DNA from: Actinomyces ruminis
GTDB lineage: Bacteria > Actinomycetota > Actinomycetes > Actinomycetales > Actinomycetaceae
DNA: 64,000 nt
Reading direction: 5' to 3'
Assembly (NCBI RefSeq): GCF_002154335.2
Contig: NZ_MTPX02000039.1
Span: forward strand, 1-64,000
Positions 28,553 through 38,304 of the stretch are shown piece after piece. A model generated the notes under the pieces. That model saw nothing but the letters and a program-made list of their open reading frames with translations, was not told the origin of the DNA and made no database searches. How positions within the stretch are numbered: the first letter of the stretch is position 1; each line of letters begins with the position of its first letter. Made by a program: the position numbers and the translations under genes.

Positions 28553-29523
28553 ATGACCGTTTCGACCGACATTCCCACCCCCACCACCCTGGCACGCACC
28601 CGCGCGGAACTCGCCTCCGCCCTGGCCGGTGATGACGCCCCGCGCGCCGTCGTCATGACCATGGGGGCGCTCCACGAGGGCCACTTCGACCTCGTGCGTG
28701 AGGCCGCCCGCCGTGTCGGGGCAGATGGCACGGTCGTGGTCACTATCTTCGTCAACCCGCTCCAGTTCGCGCCGGGGGAGGACCTGGACGCTACCCCCGC
28801 ACCTTGGAGGCCGACCTGGACGGACTGGCCGCCGTCCTGACGGGCGCTGACGGCGCGCTCGCGGTGGGGCGCCTGGTGGTCTTCGCCCCCACCCCGGAGG
28901 TCATGTACCCCCACGGCGAGCCGCAGGTGCGCATCGACCCCGGCCCCCTGGCCACCGTCCTGGAGGGGCGCACCCGCCCCACCCACTTCGCCGGCGTGTG
29001 CCAGGTGGTGCTCTCCCTGCTGCACCTGACCGGGCCGCGCTGGGCCATGTTCGGCCGCAAGGACGCCCAACAGCTCGCGATCGTGAAGGCGATGGTGCGC
29101 GACCTCGCGGTTCCGGTGGAGATCGTCCCCGTCGACATCCGCCGCGAGGCCGACGGCCTGGCCATGAGCTCGCGCAACTCCTACCTGTCCGACGCCGAGC
29201 GCGGGCGTGCCCTGGCCCTGTCCCGGGCGCTGGAAGCGGGGCGTGCCGCCGCCCGTGCGGGTGCCGACCCGGCTGCGATCCGTGCGGCGGCCGAGCAGGT
29301 GCTCGCGGCCGAGACGGGCGTGGAGGTCGACTACGTGGCCCTCGTGGACCCGGACTCCTTCTGGGATCTGGCCGGGGCGGGGCTCGGCCTGGAATCCCAG
29401 GTGGCGCACGGCCGGGGGCGTGAGTCGGACGGTGCCGTCCGGCCGGCCCGGGGACTGCTCGCCGTCGCCGCCCGCGTGGGCACCACCCGCCTGATTGACA
29501 ACACGCTCATCGACCTGGCCTGA
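28553..29523 (+). CDS. panC: Pantothenate synthetase (frameshifted)
   Basis: It joins pantoate and beta-alanine with ATP. The N-terminal part has the nucleotide motif [17 protein letters not shown] and [16 protein letters not shown]. The rest lies in another frame with [33 protein letters not shown] and MSSRNSYLS. The break near 28793 is best explained by loss of one C in GAC(C)GCTAC. Full length is about 323 residues. ATG at 28553 is where the family begins. Its substrate beta-alanine would come from PanD, encoded 2.6 kb downstream. Confidence 0.92.
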
Positions 29524-29668
29524 GCCCGCTGGGCCCGAGGCACCCCGGTGCGGGACATGGGGCATGCGGCCGGCCGAGGGCGCCGTCGCGCCTGAGGCTC
29601 CTCCCACAGGAGGATGCAGGAGGGCCGCGGTTCTGCGATTGTCGGTGCCCCCACCGTAAGGAGAACCT

Positions 29669-30190
29669 ATGGCCCTCCCGCATGCGCTCGAGCAATCCCC
29701 TCGATCGGCGGCCGATCCCTTCGCCCCCGACGGAGTCGACTTCCGTCCCGTCTCCCCGCGGTTGGTGACCGCGCGTTTGGTACCCAACCTGATTGTCGAC
29801 GTCGTGTGTCTGATCGCCTTCGTGGCGGCGGGGGTGTGGGTGAGCCCGTGGCTCCACATCGGCGCTGTGGTGATGGTGATATGCATGCTGTGGGAGCTGT
29901 GGCTGATTCCCCGGCAGGTGCGGGCCATGGGGTACGCCATGGCCGAGGACCACCTCCTGTGGCGCAAGGGCATTATGTTCCGCCGGATCAGTGTGGTCCC
30001 CTACGGACGCATGCAGTTCGTGGACACCTCCCAGGGCCCGTTGGGCCGTCACCTGGGCATCGCCGAGGTCAAGCTGCACACGGCGTCGGCCTCCACGGAC
30101 GCGACCATCAACGGGCTGCCCGTAGCCGAGGCCGAGACCCTGCGGAGAGTGCTGTCCGAGCGCGGCGAGCAGAGGATGGCCGGGCTATGA
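29669..30190 (+). CDS. PH domain (bPH_2, YdbS-like) membrane protein
   Basis: A 173-residue protein with two hydrophobic helices (LIVDVVCLIAFVAAGVWV; HIGAVVMVICMLWELWL) followed by a bacterial PH domain (YAMAEDHLLWRKGIMFRR, SVVPYGRMQFVDTSQGPLGR, VKLHTAS). AGGAGA stands before the ATG. It overlaps the next gene, the three-PH-domain partner, by 4 bases. Such YdbS/YdbT pairs are common in Gram-positives; a role in envelope stress or secretion has been suggested, but is not established. Confidence 0.8.
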   Translation: MALPHALEQSPRSAADPFAPDGVDFRPVSPRLVTARLVPNLIVDVVCLIAFVAAGVWVSPWLHIGAVVMVICMLWELWLIPRQVRAMGYAMAEDHLLWRKGIMFRRISVVPYGRMQFVDTSQGPLGRHLGIAEVKLHTASASTDATINGLPVAEAETLRRVLSERGEQRMAGL

Positions 30191-31943
30191 GCGTGCCTTC
30201 GGTCCCGCAGCGCGGTGCTGGTCGGCCGTCGGCAGACACCGGGAGGCCGGGCGGCGCTGTGGCCCCGGCCAGCACCGGGAGGCCGGGCAGGGGCTCCCGC
30301 CGCTCACCCGCCCCGGACCGGGGCATCACCCTGCCCCCAGACGTGCAGTGGCGGCGCGTCCACCCCATTACTCCGCTGCTGGAGGGGTGGAAGGGCATCA
30401 CCGCAGTGCTGGCCTTCCTGCTCTGGCAGAACGTGGAATACGTCATGGACGCGTACTCGGCCATTCAGGACTACCAGGGGCATGTGACAGCACAGGTGGT
30501 CCTGACCGCGGGGCTGGGCGTGCTTGGCGTGCTGGTGGCGGTTGGTCTGGTTCTGTGGCTGTCGTGGCGGATGCGGTCCTACGCCGTCGACCGCGACGCC
30601 GTCTACCTGCGCACCGGCATCCTCAACCGACAGCTGCGCACCGCCCGCCTGCCGCGCATCCAGTCCGTAGACATCATTCACCCGCTGCTCGGCCGCATCT
30701 TCGGGCTGGGACGGCTGAAGGTGGAGGTCGCCGGCGGCGGCGACTCGAACGTCACCATCGGTTTCCTGCGCACCCGTGAGCTGGAGACCCTGCGCGATCG
30801 GATACTGTCGCTGGCTGCGGGCGCGCAAGTGCGCGGCGATGCTGCCGATCCGCGCGGGGCGAGTGGACCGGGTGCCAATCCGGCGGCGTCGGCGCCGGTG
30901 CCGTTGGGCATCGAGGATGCCGTGGCTGCGCAGCCGATCACGGGCGGGCGCGTGGGAAGCGGTGAGCACGATCTTTACGAGGTCGACACCCGCGTCCTGA
31001 TCGGCTCGCTGCTGCGCTCGGGTGCGACCCTGACCACCGCCGCCCTACTGCTGGCCTTCCTGGTGATGGCGGTGGAGTGGCTGAATATCAGCGCTCGTGA
31101 GGGTAACGGGGCGTTGGCAGTGTTCTTGACTGTGCTGCCCATGCTGCCCATCCCGCTTGTTTTCGGTGGCTACGTATGGAGCCGCTTCGACAAGGGCTGG
31201 CGTTTTCGCGCCGCGGCCACGCCCGCCGGGATCCGGACGCGTTTCGGACTGACCGCGGAGACCTCCTCCACGCTCCCTCCCGGTCGGGTCCACGGCGTGC
31301 AGCTCGAGCAGGGACTGCTATGGCGGGGCCCGGACTGGTGGCGGGTTGAGGTGAGCGTGGCCGGGCGCAGCGCCGCCGAGGCCAAGTCCTCCGGGGCGGT
31401 GGAGAACACCGGCGCGAATGTGCTGCTGCCCGTCGGGCGACGCGACACGGCCCTACGGGCGCTGTGGCTCGTTGCCCCGGATCTGGGCGTTGCGACCCGG
31501 ATGCATTCCTGGAATCGGCCCTGACGGGGCAGGACCAGGACGGGGTGGGTGACCAGCGCCTGCCGGTCGACGATCCGGGGCGGGGCTTTATCCGCATCAG
31601 CCCGCGCGGGCGGATGTTCTCGCCGCTGGCTTGGCGGCGGGAGGCGATCGCCCTGACCGATACCTGTGTGGTGCTGCGGCTCGGACGTTTGCGGCGGCGC
31701 GTCAGCGTGATCCCCTACGAGCGCATTCAGTCGCTGCGGCTGGTGCAGGGGCCCTTTGCGCGGCGGCGCGGACTGGTGGCGCTGCATCTGGACATGGTGG
31801 ATGCCGAGATCGGCCGTTCCCTGAGCAACCTGGACCTGAGCGATGCCGCCGCCATTGAGCGTGTCATCTCCGAGCGGGCGCTGCGGCGCCGGCAGGAGGA
31901 GCGCCTGGACCGCTGGCTCCAGCGCGCCGCCGAGACCCCCTAA
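30187..31943 (+). CDS. YdbT-like membrane protein with repeated bPH_2 domains (frameshifted)
   Basis: About 585 residues: a disordered N-terminus, paired membrane helices ([36 protein letters not shown]) and a PH domain ([26 protein letters not shown]). Two more helices and a second PH domain ([16 protein letters not shown]) follow. After one missing base near 31500, a third PH domain follows ([20 protein letters not shown]). ATG overlaps the stop of the single-PH gene, so the two are translationally coupled and probably act as a complex. Confidence 0.78.
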
Positions 31944-31950
31944 ACCCCTC

Positions 31951-32007
31951 GCCGAGATCGGTAGATATAACCGCCGAGATCGGTTGAAGGTACGTGCCGA
32001 GGTCGGT
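31951..32007. repeat. Three phased copies of a GCCGAGRTCGG motif
   Basis: GCCGAGATCGG, GCCGAGATCGG and GCCGAGGTCGG start at 31951, 31973 and 31996, spaced 22-23 bases, directly after the YdbT-like stop. The core CCGAGRTCGG is nearly palindromic. Related copies occur at about 28481 and, in reverse orientation as a pair, at 51759-51793. It is probably a dispersed intergenic repeat of this genome. Confidence 0.7.
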
Positions 32008-32130
32008 AGAAGTGGTGGCGGCACTTGGCTGCGTTGTTGCGGGTTGTCCAGGGGCCGTTGTCCTCCTCACGCTGTCTCCTCTGTCACGACGCCCCGGTGG
32101 GGAGGCCCGGGCCGTCTACGCTGGATGCTG

Positions 32131-32586
32131 ATGAGCACTCGCATCCGGACGATGATGACGTCCAAGATTCACCGCGCCACCGTGACGCAGGCCGACCTCG
32201 ACTACGTCGGCTCCATCACCGTGGACGCGGACCTGCTTGACGCTGCGGATCTGCTGCCTGGCGAGCGGGTGGACATCTGCGATTGCACCAACGGCAACCG
32301 TCTTTCCACCTACGTCATCCCCGGCCAGCGCGGCGCGGGCGAGATCTGCATCAACGGTGCCGCTGCCCACCTGGTGAGTCCTGGCGACATCGTGATTCTC
32401 ATCGGCTATTCCCAGCTCTCCGATGAGGAGGCCCGCACATACCTGCCGCACGTGGTGTTCGTCGACGCGGACAACCACATCGTGGAGCGCGGCACTGAGC
32501 CCGGACAGGTCCCCGCAGATTCCGACGTGGCCCGCATGCAGGGACTGCGCCCCTCCGGTCTTTCCTTCGCCGCGGCCCGCGGCTGA
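32131..32586 (+). CDS. panD: Aspartate 1-decarboxylase proenzyme
   Basis: It makes beta-alanine for pantothenate. The self-cleavage site is present in YVGSITVD (Gly-Ser, giving the pyruvoyl group), preceded by [36 protein letters not shown] and [12 protein letters not shown] follow. It has 151 residues from ATG 32131; ATG at 32152 or 32155 would remove a few N-terminal residues and is equally possible. It is part of the pantothenate gene neighbourhood with panC. Confidence 0.93.
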   Translation: MSTRIRTMMTSKIHRATVTQADLDYVGSITVDADLLDAADLLPGERVDICDCTNGNRLSTYVIPGQRGAGEICINGAAAHLVSPGDIVILIGYSQLSDEEARTYLPHVVFVDADNHIVERGTEPGQVPADSDVARMQGLRPSGLSFAAARG

Positions 32587-32795
32587 GACCCGGTGATCCG
32601 CCTATCTTCAGTTATTCAGCCACGGCAAGGCGCATCGGTGCATGCCTGCGGAGAGCTGAGCGACGCGGCCTAAGAGATGTAAGGCATCGCCGCACACGGG
32701 AGGGCCTGCCCGTTTGCCTTGCACAATCTACGAAACGGCGGAATAGGTGCGAAAGGTCATGTTCCTTCCGAGGTTGACACAGTTGTCTGATGTGT

Positions 32796-32832
32796 CTCCC
32801 GTGTGCGCCCGGACCCTCACCGCACACGGGAG
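32796..32832. terminator. Inverted repeat between panD and the DUF559 gene
   Basis: CTCCCGTGTGCG (32796-32807) is the exact reverse complement of CGCACACGGGAG (32821-32832), a 12-bp stem with a 13-base loop, just past the stop of the minus-strand gene. A third copy of CGCACACGGGAG lies at 32691-32702. It could end both convergent transcripts. The 250 bases between the genes hold nothing else that I recognise. Confidence 0.5.
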
Positions 32833-32837
32833 GGGTG

Positions 32838-33773
32838 TCATGTCAGTGCGGCCTTGCGAAGATTCCGCGTGATTACAGGGTTTCTTGGGAGGGCTACACG
32901 GTTTGAGTGTGCGGCGCCTAGGAACGCACGTGCCACGATCTCCCGAATGTGGTCCTCACCGGCGGCTACGTCTTGCCCGGTTAGCCGTACGGGCACGTAC
33001 CCATGAGCCAGCGCAGCCTGGTCACGGCGGCGGTCCAGCGCAAACTGCTCGTTGGATGAGTGAAACTCCCATCCGTCCGTCTCGACGATCAGCCAGCCCT
33101 CTACGAGCATGTCTACTTCTCCGACATCCTCGATTGCTGCGCCGGTTTCCATCGACAAACCGAGGTCACCTAGTGCTAGCCGAGTGCGTGTCTCCAGGGG
33201 GGACCGTGCGGCGGGATCCGTGCGCTCCAAGCGTTTCCGGGCTTCCGCCTGGTAGCGGCCGGTCAATAGCTCGGCGACGGCCTCCACCGAGGTATCGCCG
33301 CGGTTCAGTGCCGCATCGGCGACGCATACCGCATCAAGTTCATCAAGACACTCTAGGCAACATGCGACTACCTCGGTCGGGTCTACAACGGGGTAATCGT
33401 CGACCGTCATAGGTGTGACCCGGTGCTTTCGGTGCAGCACCACGTCGGTCAGGTCGCGGTGTGCGCTGGAACGCACGCCCCGGTTTCTCGGAATCGCGAG
33501 ATGCAAGGAATCCGGCTTGCTCCACATGGGGTAACCGAGTACCTCAGCGGCGCTCGCGCAGGTCAGGCGGGCTCGAAACTGTCTGCACTTGACGATGCGT
33601 GGATCCGTACCTGGGATCGCAAGGAATCGCGGTATGGGGCGGTAGAGCAGCTCCGCTGCGAGGGCGGCTCCGATGACGCGCTTGTCCTCCGCCCCACGGA
33701 CGACCTCATCGTCGTACGCCGCGCCGTGTAGCTTCGCGACGCGTTCCAGCAATAGCTCGAGCTCGAGGTCCAT
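32838..33773 (-). CDS. DUF559 / PD-(D/E)XK nuclease-like protein
   Basis: About 311 residues. The C-terminal third has the endonuclease-like pattern SPLETRTRLAL, VDMLVEGWLIVETDGWEFHS, FALDRRRDQAALAHGYVPVRL (E...D...ExD...R), as in Vsr-like DUF559 proteins that are frequent in actinobacteria. The N-terminal part resembles AbiEi-type proteins (VVLHRKHRVTPMTVDDYPVV, VVACCLECL), but I cannot see a clear winged helix. ATG at 33773 (MDLELELLLERV) was chosen over an upstream in-frame start, because the intervening residues look random. Cellular role unknown; accessory defence is a guess. Confidence 0.65.
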   Translation of the reverse strand: MDLELELLLERVAKLHGAAYDDEVVRGAEDKRVIGAALAAELLYRPIPRFLAIPGTDPRIVKCRQFRARLTCASAAEVLGYPMWSKPDSLHLAIPRNRGVRSSAHRDLTDVVLHRKHRVTPMTVDDYPVVDPTEVVACCLECLDELDAVCVADAALNRGDTSVEAVAELLTGRYQAEARKRLERTDPAARSPLETRTRLALGDLGLSMETGAAIEDVGEVDMLVEGWLIVETDGWEFHSSNEQFALDRRRDQAALAHGYVPVRLTGQDVAAGEDHIREIVARAFLGAAHSNRVALPRNPVITRNLRKAALT

Positions 33774-33994
33774 GAGCGAATGATGGCCTCGTACCTGTCG
33801 ACTCGTGTAGCCCCAACTGCCTGCCTGTGGATAACTCGTGCGCGGGTGTGACGCCGTGGCAACCCGTGGGGTTAGGTCGGTGAGTGTCTGGCTCAGGGTC
33901 GGGAACGATCTAGGACTGCGCCCGGTCAACGCTGGTGGAGACCGGCAGCCGGCCGGATGTGAGCCCCGCGGAGCCAGCGGTTACACTCGCGCGC

Positions 33995-35667
33995 GTGAGT
34001 GAAGCCCCCGAGAACCAGCAGACTTCCGCGCCTCAGGCCGCCGCCGAGCCCGGCGCATCCCGGCCCGAACCCCGGCAGACCGCCCCGTCATCGGGCGACC
34101 AGTTCCGGATCAGGTCCGACAAGCGCGAGCGCCTGCGCCAGGAGGGCTGGGACCCCTACCCGGTCTCCGTACCGCTGACCACCACCATCGCGGCCGTGCG
34201 GGAGCGCTACGGTCATCTCCAGGCCGGTGAGGAGACGGAGGACGTCGTCGGCGTCGCGGGGCGCGTCGTCTTCCTGCGCAACACCGGACGCCTGTGCTTC
34301 GTCACCCTGCAGGACGGCGCCGGTGCGACTCTCCAGGCGATGCTGTCGGCCAAGTCGCTGCCGGGCGCGGGCCACTCGAGCCTTGCCGCGTTCAAGACCG
34401 ACGTCGATCTTGGCGACCACCTGTTCGTTCACGGACACGTGGGCGCCTCCCGCCGCGGCGAGTTGTCCGTCTTTGCCGAGCCGGGGTTGCGCGAGGGTGC
34501 CGACGCCGCGGACCTGGCCGAGCTGGGCGACGACTCCGTCGCTACCCCCGCCTGGCGCATTGCCTCCAAGGCGCTGCGGCCGCTGCCCAAGACCTGGACG
34601 AATGAGGCCGGAGAGGCGGTGACCCTCTCGGAGGAGCAGCGGGTGCGTCGTCGGGAGCTCGACCTGCTCACCCGTCCGGCGGCGCGCGACATGGTACGTA
34701 CCCGGGCCGCCGTAGTGCGCAGTCTGCGGGAGAACTTCTACGGGCGCGACTACGTCGAGCTGGAGACGCCGGTGCTGCAGGCGATTCACGGTGGCGCCGC
34801 CGCCCGGCCGTTTATCACGCACATGAACGCGCTCGACATGGATCTGTACCTGCGCATCGCCACCGAGATCTACCTCAAGCGGGCCGTGGTCGGCGGCGTG
34901 GACCGGGTGTTCGAGATCGGCCGGATCTTCCGCAACGAGGGTATGGACTCCTCCCACTCCCCGGAGTTCGCCGCGCTGGAGGCGTACGAGGCCTACTCCG
35001 ACTACCACGCATGGCCGAGTTGACCCAGAACCTGGTGCAGCAGGCCGCGCGCGACGCCTTCGACCTGAGCGAGGGCGAGGAGATCGTGCACCTGGCCGAC
35101 GGCACCGAGTATGACCTGTCAGGCCAGTGGCGCAGGCTCGACCTGTACACCTCGGTGTCCGAGGCGGTGGGGGAGGAGATCACCGTTCAGACCCCGCGTG
35201 AGGTGCTGGTCGGGATTGCGGAGCGGCTCGGCCTGGAGGTCGACGACTACGCCGTGGCCGGCAAGATCGTGGAGGACATCTTCGAGGAAACGGTCGGCAA
35301 CGACCTGTGGGAGCCGACCTTCGTCTTCGACTTCCCCGAGGACACCTCCCCGCTGACCCGCTACCACCGCTCCCGGCCGGGACTGACCGAGAAGTGGGAC
35401 CTGTACATCCGCGGCACCGAGACCGCCACCGCCTACTCGGAACTGGCTGACCCGGTGATCCAGCGCGAGCGCTTCGAGGCGCAGGCGCTGGCCGCCGCTA
35501 AGGGGGACCCCGAGGCCATGGTGCTGGACGAGGACTTCCTGGTGGCTATGGAGCAGGGCTTCCCGCCCTGCGGCGGCATGGGCATGGGTGTGGACCGGCT
35601 GCTGATGGCCCTGACCGGCCAGGGCATTCGCGAGACCATCACCTTCCCCCTGGTGCGCCGCGGCTGA
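33995..35667 (+). CDS. lysS: Lysyl-tRNA synthetase, class II (frameshifted)
   Basis: It charges tRNA-Lys. A disordered N-terminus precedes the OB anticodon domain (VVGVAGRVVFLRNTGRLCFV). The class II core follows (motif 2 FEIGRIFRNEGMDSSHSPEF) and, after the break, ends with motif 3 GGMGMGVDRLLMALTG. The frame change near 35012 (SDYH then MAELTQN) equals one missing base. Full length is about 557 residues. GTG at 33995 is the likely start. As an essential gene, its frameshift strongly suggests sequence error rather than mutation. Confidence 0.93.
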
Positions 35668-35674
35668 GTCGGCA

Positions 35675-35697
35675 GGGCGGGTCGGGGCGGCCCGCCC
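35675..35697 (+). terminator. Hairpin after lysS
   Basis: GGGCGGG (35675-35681) and CCCGCCC (35691-35697) can pair across a 9-base loop, 8 bases after the lysS stop. A short stem without a T-run; moderate support. Confidence 0.45.
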
Positions 35698-35750
35698 GAC
35701 GATGCGGACTGGATACCATTTGTCTTGCTGCCGGGCCGCACAATGGTGGT

Positions 35751-36629
35751 GTGCTGACGATCGATCGACCCGAGTACGGGGATCACTTCTCACTCAAGCA
35801 TTTCAGCCTGCTCAACGCGCTGCTCGGCGCATTCAACGCCGCCGAGGTCGGCTCGCCCGGCTATGTGCTGTCCAAATACCTGCTGGAGCACTTCGATGAG
35901 CTGCCTCGATTGAACGTGTACGAGGTGGCAGAGGAATGCGCCATCTCGCGGTCGAGCATTCGCCGGTTCTGTCAGGCGATCGGCTTCGAGACCTTCACCG
36001 GAGTCAAGGCGGCGGCCTACGAGTGGCAGCTGCATTGGCGGTATTTCGTCGACTACGCCAATGAGCCCGGATTCGACGCCTACCTGTCGGCCCGTATCAT
36101 CCGCATGCTCTCCGACATTCGCGACGTCGCGGCCTCCCGTAGGGTGCACGAGTTCGTGGAGGAGCTGCACCGGGCACGCGAAGTGGTCTGCCTCGCCTCC
36201 GACTTCTCCTCCATGAGTGTGCGCGAGTTCCAGCAGGCCATGCTCTATGGGGGCAAGCTCGTCCACATCCTGACGGAGGGCTCCGGGGATCCGGCGGTGC
36301 TCGACGGAGTCACCTCGGAGGACCTGATTGTGGTCGTGTCGGTGACTGGCAACTACGCCAGGGCGGCCTTTAAACAGATGCGGACGTTGCGCGCGCTCCG
36401 CGTGGTGCTGACCACCAACCGGTCGGCGGGATTGGACCGTTTGTTCGACCGGGTCATCTACCTCAGTCAGGAGGACCTGGAGGGGCGCAGGAGCGTTTAC
36501 TCCAAGTACGGGGTGAGCGTCTTCTTCGACCTGGTCTACAGCCAGTACACGCGCCGCTATCTCGCCTCGGAGGCGGTACGGCGCTCGCTCGAACCGGGAT
36601 GGCATCCCGACGACGGCGTCCTCGACTGA
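35751..36629 (+). CDS. MurR/RpiR family transcriptional regulator
   Basis: A 292-residue regulator. The HTH_6 region is near residues 40-85 (VYEVAEECAISRSSIRRFCQAIGF). The SIS sugar-phosphate domain is near 130-260 (REVVCLASDFSSMSVREFQQAML, EDLIVVVSVTGNYARAA). The start is GTG at 35751. It is followed in the same direction by a GH1 phospho-glycosidase and a PTS EIIBC, so it probably controls their expression in response to a phosphorylated sugar. Its candidate operator is the palindrome at 36788-36821. Confidence 0.85.
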   Translation: MLTIDRPEYGDHFSLKHFSLLNALLGAFNAAEVGSPGYVLSKYLLEHFDELPRLNVYEVAEECAISRSSIRRFCQAIGFETFTGVKAAAYEWQLHWRYFVDYANEPGFDAYLSARIIRMLSDIRDVAASRRVHEFVEELHRAREVVCLASDFSSMSVREFQQAMLYGGKLVHILTEGSGDPAVLDGVTSEDLIVVVSVTGNYARAAFKQMRTLRALRVVLTTNRSAGLDRLFDRVIYLSQEDLEGRRSVYSKYGVSVFFDLVYSQYTRRYLASEAVRRSLEPGWHPDDGVLD

Positions 36630-36787
36630 ACGTGGATGCTCACCTCACGATGGTTGCGGGCGAGGAGAAACGGCGGCGGGCAAGAGGAGTGCCGTGGTGG
36701 GCGAAGAAAGGTCGGCCGGGCGCGGCAGGGACGCTATGGCGGCGGGGTTCAGAATGTGAACCCCGCGGTGGGGTTGGCCGCTCCTAG

Positions 36788-36821
36788 CTTTGAAGGACCA
36801 CCACGCTGGTGCACTTCAAAG
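36788..36821 (+). promoter_or_regulatory. Palindrome overlapping the GH1 ribosome-binding site
   Basis: CTTTGAAG (36788-36795) and CTTCAAAG (36814-36821) are perfect inverted arms. Between them CACCA and TGGTG pair around CGC. The right arm runs into the AAAGGAGA ribosome-binding site of the GH1 gene. It may be an operator for the upstream RpiR regulator or an RNA hairpin that hides the ribosome-binding site. Confidence 0.6.
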
Positions 36822-36831
36822 GAGATGGCAC

Positions 36832-38304
36832 ATGCACTACGACTGGAATCCCCGCTTTCCTAAGGGCTTCCTATTCGGCGCTTCCAGCGCCGCCTGGCAG
36901 GTTGAGGGCGCCACCACCGAGGACGGCCGCACGCCGGCGATCATCGACCTCAACTCGCAGAAGAAGGCCCCGTTCGTGGACAATAAGTTCACCGCGGACC
37001 ACTACCACCGCTATGCGGAGGACGTCGCCCTCATGAAGGAGTGCGGGCTGACCAGCTATCGCTTCTCGATCGCCTGGCCCCGAATCATCCCGGCCGCCGA
37101 CGGTGCGGTGAACCCTGCGGGCATCGCCTTCTACAACAACTTGATCGACGAGCTGCTTGCGGCCGGCATCACCCCGATCGTCACCCTGTACCACTACGAC
37201 ATGCCGGTGTGGGCTCAGGAGAAACTGGGCGGATGGCGCTCACGGGAGATCATTCCTGCCTTCGCGCACTACGTGCGCACCTGCTTCGAGGCCTTCGGCG
37301 ACCGCGTCAAGTACTGGCTCAGCATCAATGAGCAGAACATGCAGATCTGCTATGGCGACTGGCTCGGCGTCTCCAAGGGCGTGGAGGACTGGTTCCGCGA
37401 CAAGTGGAAGATCAACCACATCATGAACCTCTGCCACGCCACCGCCGTCAACCTGTGCCACGAAGTCGTCGACGGAGGCAAGATCGGACCGGTGCCCGGC
37501 TACGTGCCCATTTACCCCGAGACCTGCCGGCCCGAGGACCAGATCGCGGCGATGAACGCCGAGGAGTTCACCGAGAAGATCTGGTGCGACACCTACGCCT
37601 ACGGCGACTACTCGCCCTTCCTCTACAACTATTGGCGCAACCACGACATCGATCCGGATATCCGGCCCGGCGACATTGAGACGATGAAACGGGCGAAGAG
37701 CGACTTCCTCGCCGTCAACTGCTACCGGTCGAACACTGCCAGGCACGCCCCCGCCGACGCCGAGGCGCAGGAGTACCTGCTGAACGCGTCTGGGAAGAAG
37801 GGCGAGCTCACCTTTCCGGTGGTTCCCGGCCAGTACGCGCTCACCCGCAACCCGTACGTTGAGTACACGGACTGGGACTGGGAAATAGACCCGGTGGCGA
37901 TGCGTTACGCCCTGCGCTACCTGTGGGATCACTACCGGCTGCCGATGGTGATTACCGAGAACGGCCTCGGCGCGCACGAGTCCAAGAGCCCCGACGGCAA
38001 GGTTCACGATCCGCGGCGCCTGGACTACATCCGGGACAACCTCTACCAGATCGGCCTGGCCATTGAGGACGGCGTCGACGTCTTCGGCTACAACGCCTGG
38101 ACCTTCACCGACCTGCTGTCCACCGGCAATGGCATGGCGAAGCGCTACGGCTTCGTCTTCATCGACACGACCGACGAGGAGCAGAAGGCGACCGACGACG
38201 TCTCGACGCTGGCCCTGACCCGTATTCCCAAGGACTCCTACTACTGGTACCAGTCCTTCATCGCCTCCGGGGCGACTCAGTGGGGCAAGGAGATGAGCGA
38301 CTGA
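36832..38304 (+). CDS. Glycoside hydrolase family 1, probable 6-phospho-beta-glycosidase
   Basis: A 490-residue TIM barrel. N-terminal signature FPKGFLFGASSAAWQVEG; acid/base Glu near residue 167 (SINEQN); nucleophile Glu near 375 (VITENGLG); YNAWTFTDLLSTGNG near the end. Coupling to a PTS EIIBC by a TGATG overlap implies that the substrate arrives phosphorylated, so a 6-phospho-beta-glucosidase or similar is likely. AAAGGAGA precedes the ATG. The exact sugar is not visible. Confidence 0.9.
   Translation: MHYDWNPRFPKGFLFGASSAAWQVEGATTEDGRTPAIIDLNSQKKAPFVDNKFTADHYHRYAEDVALMKECGLTSYRFSIAWPRIIPAADGAVNPAGIAFYNNLIDELLAAGITPIVTLYHYDMPVWAQEKLGGWRSREIIPAFAHYVRTCFEAFGDRVKYWLSINEQNMQICYGDWLGVSKGVEDWFRDKWKINHIMNLCHATAVNLCHEVVDGGKIGPVPGYVPIYPETCRPEDQIAAMNAEEFTEKIWCDTYAYGDYSPFLYNYWRNHDIDPDIRPGDIETMKRAKSDFLAVNCYRSNTARHAPADAEAQEYLLNASGKKGELTFPVVPGQYALTRNPYVEYTDWDWEIDPVAMRYALRYLWDHYRLPMVITENGLGAHESKSPDGKVHDPRRLDYIRDNLYQIGLAIEDGVDVFGYNAWTFTDLLSTGNGMAKRYGFVFIDTTDEEQKATDDVSTLALTRIPKDSYYWYQSFIASGATQWGKEMSD

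Noticed and set aside
37240-38007. Minus-strand frame opposite the GH1 gene
   Set aside because: Val/Gly-rich mirror sequence without motif; the GH1 gene on the plus strand has both catalytic Glu residues.
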